From assembly GCF_900129575.1 (NCBI RefSeq), contig NZ_FQWE01000002.1, forward strand, positions 124,001-188,000: DNA of 64,000 nucleotides, written 5' to 3'. The translations under genes and the position numbers were made by a program. The notes below the pieces were generated by a model. The model did no database searches. It worked only from the letters and a program-made list of their open reading frames with translations, and was not told the origin of the DNA. This document shows positions 1 through 8,289 of the stretch, piece after piece. The DNA is from Flavobacterium segetis. Its GTDB lineage: Bacteria; Bacteroidota; Bacteroidia; Flavobacteriales; Flavobacteriaceae. Numbering within the stretch: position 1 is the first letter of the stretch; each line of letters begins with the position of its first letter.

Positions 1-635
1 GTGACGTAGGAAAAGGAACTGCAGCTTCATTTAGAGGTGCTGGATCTATTGTTACAGTTACTGAAATTGACCCAATTTGTGCTTTACAAGCTGCAATGGA
101 CGGTTTTGAAGTGAAAAAATTAGATACTGTAATTGCAACAGCTGATATCATTATTACAACAACTGGAAATAAAGATATCGTTCTAGGTTCTCACTTTGAG
201 AAAATGAAAGATAAAACTATTGTTTGTAACATAGGACACTTTGATAATGAAATAGACATGGCGTGGTTAAATACTAATCATGGTGCAACTAAAGTGGAGA
301 TCAAACCACAAGTTGATAAATATACAATTGCTGGTAATGACATTTTAGTTTTAGCGGAAGGTCGTTTAGTAAACTTAGGTTGTGCTACTGGCCACCCAAG
401 TTTTGTAATGAGTAATTCATTCACAAACCAGACTTTAGCTCAAATTGAATTATGGAAAAACAGTGCTTCATACAAAAATGAAGTGTATATGTTACCAAAA
501 CATTTAGATGAAAAAGTAGCATTCTTACACTTAGCTAAATTAGGTGTTGAATTGGAAACTTTACGTGACGATCAAGCGGCCTACATTGGCGTTGAAGTTG
601 CTGGACCATTCAAACCAGAATATTACAGATACTAG
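1..635 (+). CDS. ahcY: Adenosylhomocysteinase (S-adenosylhomocysteine hydrolase), C-terminal part
   Basis: This is the 3' part of a gene cut by the window edge; the open frame runs from base 3 with no start in the window. It begins inside the NAD-binding site ([14 protein letters not shown], then [15 protein letters not shown]). It keeps the hallmark C-terminal sequence with [14 protein letters not shown] and ends PFKPEYYRY, the usual AhcY terminus. The enzyme reversibly splits SAH into adenosine and homocysteine in the cytoplasm and needs bound NAD. This closes the methyl cycle whose other enzymes (MetH, MetK) are also in this window. A strong terminator follows at about 680-735. The identity is very secure; only the missing N-terminus is unseen. 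Confidence 0.96.
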   Translation, partial: DVGKGTAASFRGAGSIVTVTEIDPICALQAAMDGFEVKKLDTVIATADIIITTTGNKDIVLGSHFEKMKDKTIVCNIGHFDNEIDMAWLNTNHGATKVEIKPQVDKYTIAGNDILVLAEGRLVNLGCATGHPSFVMSNSFTNQTLAQIELWKNSASYKNEVYMLPKHLDEKVAFLHLAKLGVELETLRDDQAAYIGVEVAGPFKPEYYRY

Positions 636-679
636 TCCGATTTGTCATTACGACAAATGAGCCATATCATTTTAAATAT

Positions 680-735
680 AAACCCTTACAGGAAACTGAG
701 CTAAACTCAATTTGAATGTGAGGGTTTATTTTTTT
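680..735 (+). terminator. Rho-independent terminator after ahcY
   Basis: AAACCCTTACA (680-690) pairs with TGTGAGGGTTT (717-727), allowing one G-U. An inner TGAG/CTCA stem lies at 697-709, and a run of seven T follows at 729-735. Confidence 0.8.
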
Positions 736-779
736 AGTACTGCACAAACAAAACTTAACTATTTACATAAGTCGAACTT

Positions 780-1112
780 ATGAAAAACTTTTTATTTTTA
801 GGTATTGCCATTATCTTCGAGATTATTGCGACTTCGGCATTAAAAAAATCGGAAGAATTTACTAAGTTGATTCCAAGCCTCATTACAATTGTTGGTTATT
901 GCGGTGCATTTTACTTCTTGAGTTTTGCCATAAGGACCATACCAGTTGGAATTGCTTATGCAATTTGGTCTGGAGTGGGAATGGTATTGATTACCATAAT
1001 TGGCGCTGTTTTTTTTAAACAAATTCCAGATTTACCAGCTGTTATTGGCTTATCGTTAATTTTAATTGGCGTTATCATAATCAATGTTTTTTCAAAAACT
1101 ACTGGATATTAA
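780..1112 (+). CDS. Small multidrug resistance (SMR) family transporter, EmrE-like
   Basis: A 110-residue protein with four hydrophobic segments, the exact size and plan of SMR proteins. Glu14 in the first segment (IIFEIIATSALKKSE) matches the substrate/proton-binding Glu14 of EmrE. The stretch IPVGIAYAIWSGVG, with Trp63, matches EmrE helix 3. Such proteins work as antiparallel dimers in the inner membrane and exchange protons for lipophilic cations or, in the Gdx branch, guanidinium. The AYAIWSG motif and the SE following helix 1 look more like the drug-exporting branch than Gdx, but substrate cannot be settled by sequence. It stands alone between ahcY and a repeat, and no clear promoter was identified. 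Confidence 0.9.
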   Translation: MKNFLFLGIAIIFEIIATSALKKSEEFTKLIPSLITIVGYCGAFYFLSFAIRTIPVGIAYAIWSGVGMVLITIIGAVFFKQIPDLPAVIGLSLILIGVIIINVFSKTTGY

Positions 1113-1163
1113 TTGTAGACGTCTTAGCAGTAAAATTATGATTTATAAATACTGATTTTATTT

Positions 1164-1280
1164 GGGCATGACCCTTCATGTTGCTTCGTCGCTCCTCCTC
1201 TCAACTTCGGGTCGGGCTATTCGCTGTATCTTTTGTTCTGCTAGCGCTTCACAAAAGGATGCCGCTATTATCCCTCATGC
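1164..1280. repeat. Dispersed hairpin repeat, full-length copy
   Basis: Copy of an intergenic element that begins GGGCATGACCCTTCAT, contains CGTCGCTCCTCC and GTCGGGCTATTCGC, has a central TTTTGT/ACAAAA hairpin, and ends GCTATTATCCCTCATGC. Related copies lie at 2135-2168, 12633-12744, 12969-13019, 14251-14326 and (opposite strand) 23610-23740. The two halves pair imperfectly into one long hairpin. Confidence 0.75.
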
Positions 1281-1359
1281 GAAAAAAAGCTCGTTTAATT
1301 CTTATTAAAGAAATAAGTTTCTATTTTTACATTGAAAAGAACTAATTCAATAAAAACAA

Positions 1360-1632
1360 ATGAAGCTTAAAGATATCTTAACCATCGCCAAAAACGAATT
1401 AGCAGATTTGTCAACTATCGAAAATCCTGATTTTCGATTAGAACAAGCAATTTTTAAACAAAATGAAAAAATGTGGGAAGTCGTAGTTTCTTATCTGGTA
1501 GAAAACACAAATAAACCATCTAAAGCCTTCTCTGCTCTATCGCCTGAATTTGCTTTTCTTAGAATGTATAAAAAACTAGAGATTAACGAAAAGAATGAGG
1601 TAATTAGCTTTTTAATCTATGATAAAGCATGA
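1360..1632 (+). CDS. Hypothetical protein paired with a PIN-domain protein (possible antitoxin-like partner)
   Basis: A 90-residue acidic, probably helical protein with no signal peptide or membrane segment and no DNA-binding motif that I recognise. It starts MKLKDILTIAKNELADL and ends FLIYDKA. Its last codon overlaps the ATG of the PIN-domain gene (ATGA at 1629-1632), so the two are translationally coupled. Small gene plus PIN gene with overlap is the layout of VapBC toxin-antitoxin pairs, but nothing here resembles a VapB DNA-binding domain, so an antitoxin role is inference from position only. The pair lies between two copies of a 34-bp direct repeat. Confidence 0.65.
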   Translation: MKLKDILTIAKNELADLSTIENPDFRLEQAIFKQNEKMWEVVVSYLVENTNKPSKAFSALSPEFAFLRMYKKLEINEKNEVISFLIYDKA

Positions 1633-2084
1633 TAATAGTTGATTCAAATGCTTTGATTGTATTGTTAATTGGCACTATTGATCCAAAATTATTTAAAACA
1701 CATAAAGCTACATCAATATATGATGAAGATGATTTTCATGAATTATTAAATGTAATTGAAGATTTTAAAGAAATTATAGTTTTACCAAATATTTGGACTG
1801 AAGTTGATAATCTTTTAAATACCTTCGGAGGAAATTACAAATATCCATATATTCAAAAAATACGAGAAGTAATTAAAATTACATCGGAAAACTATATTGA
1901 CTCAAAAAAAGGTTGCGAATTGGAAAGTTTTTCACAAATAGGACTAACAGATTCACTGGTGCTTGAACAAGCAAAATCTTGCAAAATATTGATTACATCA
2001 GATTCTCAACTCTCAGATTATGCAATAGCTTACGGCATTAAAGTATATGATTTGGTAAAGGTTAAAAATGAAAAATTAAGATAA
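1629..2084 (+). CDS. PIN-like domain protein (putative ribonuclease)
   Basis: A 151-residue protein with the PIN-fold acidic pattern: Asp5 in IIVDSNALI, Glu58 in NIWTEVDNLL, Asp108 in GLTDSLVL and Asp125 in LITSDSQLSD. In PIN ribonucleases these residues hold the metal ions at the active site. The C-terminal strand-helix with TSD and the preceding LTD spacing fit PIN proteins well. It is co-translated with the 90-residue gene just upstream. It could be a VapC-like toxin or another PIN nuclease (RNA processing). The family is fairly secure, toxicity is unproven. A truncated repeat copy follows directly at 2135-2168. Confidence 0.72.
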   Translation: MIIVDSNALIVLLIGTIDPKLFKTHKATSIYDEDDFHELLNVIEDFKEIIVLPNIWTEVDNLLNTFGGNYKYPYIQKIREVIKITSENYIDSKKGCELESFSQIGLTDSLVLEQAKSCKILITSDSQLSDYAIAYGIKVYDLVKVKNEKLR

Positions 2085-2134
2085 AAATGTTGTTTGATTG
2101 AATAAAACAATTTCCCCGTTTCATTGCTTTAAAC

Positions 2135-2168
2135 CTTCACAAAAGGATGCCGCTATTATCCCTCATGC
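2135..2168. repeat. Truncated copy of dispersed repeat; 34-bp direct repeat flanking the PIN module
   Basis: The 34 bases from CTTCACAAAAGG to CCCTCATGC are identical to 1247-1280. Only this end of the element is present here, so the PIN module sits between one full copy and one fragment of the same repeat in the same orientation. Confidence 0.8.
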
Positions 2169-2320
2169 TATTTAAAAGTAAAGCAAATGTTTTAGAGGTA
2201 ATCTAAATCAGGTTGTGCTCTATTTAAAGATCTGGAATAAACGTACTACCATCTTATTCCTTATATATCTATTCCATAATCAATAAGTATTGAAATAAAT
2301 AAAATTAATACTAAAATAAT

Positions 2321-2496
2321 CCGTTGGTTGTAATTATTCAAAACATCAGTTCGAGTATTTTTATGGAGTAAAACGGCGTAAAAAACGTATCGAAAATCGT
2401 TTTTAATGAAATTTTTCTTGTTCTCGATACATTTTTCTATCGAAAAATACTCGAACTGACGAAAAATCACCATCAAAAACTAATTACAACCAACGG
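2321..2496. repeat. Nested inverted-repeat element (176 bp)
   Basis: The outer arms CCGTTGGTTGTAATTA (2321-2336) and TAATTACAACCAACGG (2481-2496) are perfect 16-bp inverted repeats. The inner arms TCAGTTCGAGTATTTTT (2346-2362) and its exact complement (2443-2459) form a second 17-bp pair. Further inside, GTATCGA and TCGATAC pair again. No transposase is present. It resembles a MITE or a structured intergenic element. Confidence 0.75.
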
Positions 2497-2499
2497 GTT

Positions 2500-2652
2500 A
2501 AAGTAGATTCTCGTAATTTAAAAGTGACTTCTTATACAAAGCAGATTGCAAAGTTAAAACTGGAAAAAGAAGAATTAGAAAAAAAGCAAGAAGCGGAAGA
2601 AAAATTAAAAAAAGAAGAAAAAGAAAAGAAGGTACAAATTAAAAAAAATTAG
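2500..2652 (+). pseudogene. C-terminal gene remnant, Lys/Glu-rich coiled coil
   Basis: An open frame begins right at the edge of the nested inverted-repeat element with no start codon. It runs 50 codons to TAG at 2650-2652, reading KVDSRNLKVTSYTKQI followed by a long Lys/Glu-rich helix ending KKVQIKKN. Codon use is gene-like and a good terminator follows. It looks like the tail of a gene whose front was lost or separated by the element. Parent family not recognised. Confidence 0.5.
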
Positions 2653-2696
2653 AAAAGTTCAAAAGTTTAATACCTGATAAACATGAAAATAAATTT

Positions 2697-2735
2697 ATCC
2701 TTACAAACCACTGTGCATTGTAAGGATTTTTTTAT
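2697..2735 (+). terminator. Rho-independent terminator
   Basis: ATCCTTACAA (2697-2706) and TTGTAAGGAT (2719-2728) form a perfect 10-bp stem followed by a T-run. It ends the gene remnant at 2500-2652. Confidence 0.8.
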
Positions 2736-2768
2736 TCATATTCTGCTTACGAATTTTTATTATTAAAA

Positions 2769-3212
2769 TTACTTTCTCTTTTTACTAAAGAATCGTTGCA
2801 TTAAATTAGCAGCTTCAGCGGCTAGAATACCACTGACTACTTTAGTTTTAGGATGTAATTGTGTTCCCATTTTTACGTAACCACGATTATCATCCGTTGC
2901 ACCATACACAATTTTCGAAATTTGGCTCCAGTACAATGCCCCAGCACACATTTGACAAGGCTCGAGTGTAACATAAAGCGTGCATCCGATTAAGTATTTT
3001 CCACCAAGATAATTTGCAGCAGCAGTGATTGATTGCATTTCGGCATGAGCCGTAACATCATTCAATAGTTCTGTTAAATTATGACCTCGGGCAATTATTT
3101 TATTATCGATCACAATAATAGCACCAACCGGAATTTCATCTTTATCAAAAGCTATTTCTGCTTCTTGTAACGCTTTTTTCATGAAATATTCGTCGGTGAA
3201 AAGATTTATCAT
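2769..3212 (-). CDS. tadA: tRNA-specific adenosine deaminase / nucleoside deaminase
   Basis: A 147-residue zinc deaminase. The HAE motif (His56, Glu58) supplies a zinc ligand and the catalytic proton shuttle; PCQMC (Cys86, Cys89) supplies the other ligands, in the context TLEPCQMCAGALYWSQI typical of TadA. TadA converts the wobble adenosine of tRNA-Arg(ACG) to inosine. The MFMKK-like N-terminus (DEYFMKKALQEA) also fits TadA, supporting the ATG at 3212. Guanine deaminases share the fold, but the EPC-x-MC-AGA motif favours TadA. It is divergent from dxs, with about 90 bases between the two starts. Confidence 0.88.
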   Translation of the reverse strand: MINLFTDEYFMKKALQEAEIAFDKDEIPVGAIIVIDNKIIARGHNLTELLNDVTAHAEMQSITAAANYLGGKYLIGCTLYVTLEPCQMCAGALYWSQISKIVYGATDDNRGYVKMGTQLHPKTKVVSGILAAEAANLMQRFFSKKRK

Positions 3213-3289
3213 TTTGTACTAAATTTATTGATCTTAATTTCTTTTTAAAACTACTTTTTTAACGATTGTAAAAATACAATTTCAAATCG

Positions 3290-3297
3290 TACATTTG
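3290..3297 (+). promoter_or_regulatory. Promoter -7 element (TACATTTG) for dxs
   Basis: A perfect match to the Bacteroidota -7 consensus TAnnTTTG ends five bases before the dxs ATG; an ATTG about 21 bases upstream may be the -33 box. Transcription would start at or within a base or two of the start codon, implying a nearly leaderless mRNA. Confidence 0.55.
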
Positions 3298-3301
3298 CTT
3301 T

Positions 3302-5083
3302 ATGACGACTAATATACTTTCAAACCTCAATAATCCCGCTGATTTACGTCTTCTCAATGAAGCCCAACTTCCTCAACTCGCTAGGGAATTACGTGACTTT
3401 ATCATCAACATCGTATCTGTGAAAGAAGGACATTTAGGTGCTAGTTTAGGAGTGATAGAATTAACAATTGCACTACATTATGTGTTCGATACCCCTAATG
3501 ATTTACTCGTTTGGGATGTAGGTCATCAAGCGTATGGACACAAGATTTTGACCGAGAGGAGAGAAGTTTTCCATACTAATAGACAAATAGGCGGTATCTC
3601 TGGCTTTCCTAAAAGAAGTGAAAGCATATACGATACCTTTGGCGTAGGCCACTCCTCCACTTCTATTTCAGCAGCATTAGGAATGGCAATTGCTTCTAAC
3701 CTAAAAGGAGAAAGTGAAAAACAGCATATAGCAGTAATTGGCGATGCTTCAATAGCATCAGGAATGGCATTTGAAGGATTGAATCACGCTGGAGTAACTA
3801 ATGCTAATTTATTGGTAATTCTTAATGATAACGCTATAGGAATTGATCCAAGCGTTGGCGCCTTAAAAAAATACTTGACTGCAGTTAAAGAAGGTAAAAA
3901 CCCGAGACAAAATAATATGATAAAGTCATTGAATTTTGATTATTCAGGTCCTATTGACGGTAACGATATTTTTGCTGTAATAAAAGAATTAAAAAGACTA
4001 AAAAATTTAAAAGGCCCTAAGTTCCTTCACATCATAACTACTAAAGGAAAAGGACTTAAACAAGCCGAAGAGGATCAAGTAAAATACCATGCACCTGGAA
4101 AATTTGACGCTGTGACAGGCGAGATAATAAAAAAAATAGAGGATAATCTACCTCCTAAATTTCAAGATGTTTTTGGATTGACACTTTTAGATTTAGCCAA
4201 AAAAAATGAAAAAATTATTGGTATCACTCCTGCAATGCCATCTGGAAGCTCTATGAATTATATGATGACTGCTTTTCCAGATCGAGCTTTTGATGTGGGA
4301 ATTGCTGAACAACATGCCGTCACTTTAGCCGCAGGAATGGCAACACAAGGAATGATTGTATATTGTAACATCTATTCTACTTTTTTACAAAGAGCCTACG
4401 ATCAGGTAATTCACGATGTAGCCTTGCAAAACTTGCCTGTTATATTTTGTCTAGATAGGGCTGGATTAGTAGGTGAAGATGGCGCGACGCATCACGGCGT
4501 TTTTGATATAGCTTATTTACGCTGTATCCCAAATATGATTGTCTATGCTCCAAGAAATGAAATTGCGCTGCAAAATATTTTATACACAGCACAATTAGGG
4601 CTAAACCATCCTATTGCCATCCGATATCCGAGAGGTCGAGGGTTTATTGAAGATTGGCAATCCAACTATTTAGGGAAATACGAAAAAATAGAAATTGGAA
4701 AAAGTATTTGTCTACAAAAAGGGTCTAAAGTAGCTGTTTTATCGAATGGCACGATTGGAAACAATGTTTCTTTGGCTTTAGCCAACATAAAAAATCCTGA
4801 AATTATTGCGCATTACGATTTCCCATTCGTAAAACCATTAGATGAGGTTCAGTTGCACTCTATTTTTCAAAAATTCAAATCAGTTATAACAATCGAGGAT
4901 GGAACCATAAAAGGTGGTTTTGGAGGTGCAATCGTAGAATTTGCAGCAGCAAATAATTATCACTGTAATATCAGTCTGCTCGGAATTCCTGATGAATTTA
5001 TGGAACATGGAACTGTAGCTGAATTACAACAATCTTGCAAAATTGACGTTAAAAGTCTCGAAACTCTTTTTTCATCGTATTAA
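3302..5083 (+). CDS. dxs: 1-deoxy-D-xylulose-5-phosphate synthase
   Basis: A 593-residue thiamine-diphosphate enzyme that condenses pyruvate and glyceraldehyde 3-phosphate, the first step of the MEP isoprenoid pathway. Visible signatures are VKEGHLGASLGVIEL and VGHQAYGHKI in the N-terminal domain, the TPP/Mg site GDASIASGMAFEGLNHAG ending in LNDN, the catalytic Glu region VGIAEQHAVTLAAG, and GLVGEDGATHHGVFD in the pyrimidine domain. It is slightly shorter than the usual 620-640 residues, mostly in the linker after residue 195. The TPP site reads GDAS rather than the usual GDGA, a mild variation. The start at MTTNILSNLNNPADLR is typical. Confidence 0.95.
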   Translation: MTTNILSNLNNPADLRLLNEAQLPQLARELRDFIINIVSVKEGHLGASLGVIELTIALHYVFDTPNDLLVWDVGHQAYGHKILTERREVFHTNRQIGGISGFPKRSESIYDTFGVGHSSTSISAALGMAIASNLKGESEKQHIAVIGDASIASGMAFEGLNHAGVTNANLLVILNDNAIGIDPSVGALKKYLTAVKEGKNPRQNNMIKSLNFDYSGPIDGNDIFAVIKELKRLKNLKGPKFLHIITTKGKGLKQAEEDQVKYHAPGKFDAVTGEIIKKIEDNLPPKFQDVFGLTLLDLAKKNEKIIGITPAMPSGSSMNYMMTAFPDRAFDVGIAEQHAVTLAAGMATQGMIVYCNIYSTFLQRAYDQVIHDVALQNLPVIFCLDRAGLVGEDGATHHGVFDIAYLRCIPNMIVYAPRNEIALQNILYTAQLGLNHPIAIRYPRGRGFIEDWQSNYLGKYEKIEIGKSICLQKGSKVAVLSNGTIGNNVSLALANIKNPEIIAHYDFPFVKPLDEVQLHSIFQKFKSVITIEDGTIKGGFGGAIVEFAAANNYHCNISLLGIPDEFMEHGTVAELQQSCKIDVKSLETLFSSY

Positions 5084-5121
5084 ATTATTTATTTTCCCTG
5101 ATTAAACATAACACTATTATA

Positions 5122-6156
5122 ATGAAATTATTCTCTTACACTTTATTACTGATTTTCTTCACTTTATCTTTTCAATGTTTTGCTCAAGAAACTCCCGTAG
5201 TATATTTGTCAGATACACTTCAACCTGCTACTCATCAGTATATTGCAATGAAACCAACTGTAATTAAGCTGAAAATTCAAACAAAAACACAATATTTGCC
5301 GTTATCGTATTGGAATAACAAAAACACATTAGGTCTTGATATCTCTGAAGTAGCATTTGTCAACTGGAATGCTGGAGGAACTAGCTCTATTTCTGGATTA
5401 TTAAAAGGAAAATTTCATAGAAATTATAGCAAAGGAAATTTGAACTGGTCTAACGAAGTTATTTTTAGATATGGAATAAATAAACAAGAAGGAAGAGACA
5501 TTAGAAAAACAGATGATGCATTTCAATTGAATTCAACATTTGGCTATCGAACAGATGAAAATTCTAATTGGTTTCACTCCGCAAAATTTAATTTTAACAC
5601 CCAGTTTACTAATGGTTATGCATACCCAAATACCAGCAAAGCAATATCAAAACCGTTTGCCCCAGCCTATATTTTTATGGGAATAGGAGCTGAAAATATT
5701 AATAAAGAAAAAAATAGAACTTTTTATATTTCGCCATTTACTTTCAAAACTACATTAGTTTTAGATCAAACATTAGCAAATGAAGGTGCTTACGGAGTTG
5801 ATAAAGCTATTTATGATATTGAAAAGAATTTAATCAGTGAGGGAAGACAGTCCAGAATGGAACTTGGTTTTTTAATCACCAATAAATTTAAAAAAGAAAT
5901 CATGAAAAACATAAGCATTGAAAATAGTTTAAGTTTATATTCTGATTATATCAATCGTTTTGGTAATGTTGATATCGACTGTGATTTGACGTTTGCTCTT
6001 GTAGTTAATCAGTATGTAAAAGCTAATATAGGAGCTCACGTAATATATGATGATGACATTAAAACTAAAAGAGAAGTTGCAGGAATGCAAGTTACAGAAG
6101 GTCCAAAAACGCAAATCAGACAAGCAATAGGCGTAGGAATAGAATATATTTTTTAG
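5122..6156 (+). CDS. DUF3078 domain-containing protein, secreted/outer-membrane
   Basis: A 344-residue protein with a clear Sec signal peptide (hydrophobic stretch to about residue 20, ending FAQE). The body has the features of DUF3078: the WNAGGTSSISGLLKG motif, then alternating aromatic beta strands (RYGINKQEGRDIRKTDD, FNTQFTNGY) ending in a terminal aromatic strand (GVGIEYIF), as in outer-membrane beta-barrels. Function unknown; common in Bacteroidetes. It lies 38 bases after dxs and may be co-transcribed with it; a strong terminator follows immediately. Family assignment is from remembered motifs. Confidence 0.8.
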   Translation: MKLFSYTLLLIFFTLSFQCFAQETPVVYLSDTLQPATHQYIAMKPTVIKLKIQTKTQYLPLSYWNNKNTLGLDISEVAFVNWNAGGTSSISGLLKGKFHRNYSKGNLNWSNEVIFRYGINKQEGRDIRKTDDAFQLNSTFGYRTDENSNWFHSAKFNFNTQFTNGYAYPNTSKAISKPFAPAYIFMGIGAENINKEKNRTFYISPFTFKTTLVLDQTLANEGAYGVDKAIYDIEKNLISEGRQSRMELGFLITNKFKKEIMKNISIENSLSLYSDYINRFGNVDIDCDLTFALVVNQYVKANIGAHVIYDDDIKTKREVAGMQVTEGPKTQIRQAIGVGIEYIF

Positions 6157-6158
6157 CA

Positions 6159-6192
6159 AAAAGTCCTAATAAAAAAATTTATTAGGACTTTT
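6159..6192. terminator. Bidirectional terminator between DUF3078 gene and dgt
   Basis: AAAAGTCCTAATAAA (6159-6173) and TTTATTAGGACTTTT (6178-6192) are perfect inverted repeats with A- and T-runs on both sides, serving the two convergent genes. Confidence 0.85.
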
Positions 6193-6215
6193 TTAAATTA
6201 TTTCAATTCAAACTT

Positions 6216-7562
6216 CTAGTTTTTTACCGCAGTAATTGTTTTATAAAAAAGCAACGCATTTCCATCCGTCAGCATAGAGACAAAATGGCAAATATGAAGC
6301 AACCTTTCGTAAAGATTCTCTTTTTCAATATGATGCTTTTCTGGTAATAATTTTAGAATCAACGCATCATAATTGGACTCCTTTCCATCATATTTATTAT
6401 TGTAAGCAGTGATAAATTTATCAAGAAGGGTTTGAATAATTTGGTAACCTATAATTTCTTTTTCAATCACCTCTCGACTTTGATAAATCTTGTCAACGCT
6501 GATTTTTATAATATCATCCATTTGGACTTTATACTTGCTTTTATCCATTAACGAATAAGGAAATTTTCCGTTTAAAATTGCTTCTTCATTTTCAACAAAA
6601 ACTTTTACAGCGTCGTTTATCAAACTTCCAATAGCTAAGGCGCGTAAATAACTGATTCTGTCTTCTTTAGTTGTCAGCGTTTTATATTTTGAAATATCGA
6701 TGCTATCCTTTACCAATTTGATTAAATATTCTAAAGCAAAATCTTCTGAAACTAGACCAAGATTAATACCATCTTCAAAATCAATAATTGTATAGCAAAT
6801 ATCATCGGCAGCTTCTACTAAATACGCTAATGGATGCCTTTCAAAACCAATATCATTTCCTGATTTGTTAGGAATCATTCCCATATCATCAGCTACTTCT
6901 TCAAAAAACTTTTTGTCAGTTTGAAAAAAACCATACTTTTTATCGGCAATATTTTTTGTTGGTTTCTTAGGTAGTGATTCTTTAGGGTATTTCATGAAAG
7001 CACCAAGCACGGCGTATGTCAATCTAATACTTCCTTCAATCCCGGGACGTGAACTTGTTACAACTGAAAAACCATTTGCATTACCCTCGAAATCAATTAG
7101 ATCTTGCCATTCCTTTTCGGCGAGAAATTCTTTGTGTTTTTGTCCGTTTCCAATTGAAAAATACTCTCCAATTGCTTTTTCACCAGAATGACCAAAGGGA
7201 GGATTTCCAATGTCATGTGCCAGTGAGGCTGCGGCGACAATAGCCCCAAAATCATTCATATGAAAACCGTGAGCCTCTTTTAGATGTGGATATTTCTCGA
7301 TAATCTTTTTGCCAACTAATCGTCCAAGAGAACGTCCCACCACTGAAACTTCTAAACTATGCGTTAAGCGGGTGTGCACAAAGTCGGTTTTAGAAAGCGG
7401 AATTACTTGGGTTTTATCCTGCAAGCTTCTAAACGCTGCTGAAAAAACAATTCGGTCATAATCAACTTCAAAACCTAAACGCGTATCATCTTGTTCTACC
7501 CGCAATCTTTTGCCTTTGTCGCCTTGCCTTCTTAGTGATAAAAGTTGTTCCCAGTTCATCAT
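6216..7562 (-). CDS. dgt: Deoxyguanosinetriphosphate triphosphohydrolase (dGTPase)
   Basis: About 448 residues with an HD-domain phosphohydrolase signature: FVHTRLTHSLEVSVVGRSLG, then SLAHDIGNPPFGHSGE, and the later HPLAYLVEAADDICYTIIDFEDG. The N-terminal SAAFRSLQDKTQVIPLS is typical of Dgt. The enzyme hydrolyses dGTP to deoxyguanosine and triphosphate and so controls dNTP pools. The longest open frame starts at a TTG (7568); the ATG at 7562 (or 7559, MNWEQLLSLRR) is the better start because Dgt proteins usually begin close to this motif. It stands alone, convergent with the DUF3078 gene. Confidence 0.92.
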   Translation of the reverse strand: MMNWEQLLSLRRQGDKGKRLRVEQDDTRLGFEVDYDRIVFSAAFRSLQDKTQVIPLSKTDFVHTRLTHSLEVSVVGRSLGRLVGKKIIEKYPHLKEAHGFHMNDFGAIVAAASLAHDIGNPPFGHSGEKAIGEYFSIGNGQKHKEFLAEKEWQDLIDFEGNANGFSVVTSSRPGIEGSIRLTYAVLGAFMKYPKESLPKKPTKNIADKKYGFFQTDKKFFEEVADDMGMIPNKSGNDIGFERHPLAYLVEAADDICYTIIDFEDGINLGLVSEDFALEYLIKLVKDSIDISKYKTLTTKEDRISYLRALAIGSLINDAVKVFVENEEAILNGKFPYSLMDKSKYKVQMDDIIKISVDKIYQSREVIEKEIIGYQIIQTLLDKFITAYNNKYDGKESNYDALILKLLPEKHHIEKENLYERLLHICHFVSMLTDGNALLFYKTITAVKN

Positions 7563-7683
7563 TATCAATTATAATTTTCTAAATTTTTAATGAGCGAATA
7601 TAAAGAAAAAGAGGCCACATAAAGCAAAAAAAAGCTGCCAATAATGACAGCTGATTGAATTAATTTTTGATCATAAACACCAT

Positions 7684-8151
7684 TTATAATTTCATTCTCG
7701 AAATATATTCATGTCTATTTATCACATAAGTGACTGATAATGTATCATGCCATCCTCTTGCATTGCTTGATAAAAATGAGAACGCTTCAATAGGTATCAA
7801 GCGAACTAATGTTCTAATAACAACACTTTTTGCTTTAGGTCGAATCCCATTGTGTTTTACAACCATAGTTTTTGTAAAATATTTTCCAAAAGTTCGTGAA
7901 AAATAGAGTTCCATAATTGTGTAATAAAAAAACATAACAACTAGTGCAAAAATTACATTTTCAACTATAGTTAGTGAAGTTATCCATTCTGATAATTTAA
8001 AATTACCTGTCAATTCTCCCATTATATTTATGGCTGCTCCAATACCGACTGTAAACATATAAACAATAAATAAGTCAATGATAAGGTTTAGGAACCGCTG
8101 TCCTTTAGAAGCTAATAAATCGTCGGTAATCGTAAATTCTTTAGTTTCCAT
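7684..8151 (-). CDS. RDD family membrane protein
   Basis: A 155-residue protein with three to four hydrophobic segments. It has the RDD-family opening: an Arg (KGQRFLNL) shortly before an Asp in the first membrane helix (LIIDLFIVYM), followed by FGKYFTKTMVV and RTLVRLIPIEAFSFL near the C-terminus. RDD proteins are inner-membrane proteins; some are proposed to be ion antiporters, but function here is unknown. A long gene-free stretch lies upstream, with a promoter-like CAAAGTTA at 8228. Confidence 0.82.
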   Translation of the reverse strand: METKEFTITDDLLASKGQRFLNLIIDLFIVYMFTVGIGAAINIMGELTGNFKLSEWITSLTIVENVIFALVVMFFYYTIMELYFSRTFGKYFTKTMVVKHNGIRPKAKSVVIRTLVRLIPIEAFSFLSSNARGWHDTLSVTYVINRHEYISRMKL

Positions 8152-8227
8152 TTTTTAGGTTTTAGTTCAGAAAAATAATAATTATAAAATATTACTATTT
8201 CTTATTGAAGGTTATTATTTAGTCGTG

Positions 8228-8235
8228 CAAAGTTA
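8228..8235 (-). promoter_or_regulatory. Promoter -7 element (TAACTTTG) for the RDD gene
   Basis: Read on the minus strand this is TAACTTTGC, matching TAnnTTTG, about 77 bases before the RDD start. No well-spaced -33 box is seen (a TTTG lies only 14 bases upstream). Confidence 0.4.
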
Positions 8236-8289
8236 ATCAATTCAAAACACAAAGTGGTTACATTATTGTATTCGAGTTTTATGAAATTC

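Noticed and set aside
2261-2476. 71-codon open frame on the minus strand
   Set aside because: It runs through the nested inverted-repeat element and reads as low-complexity sequence; explained by the repeat.
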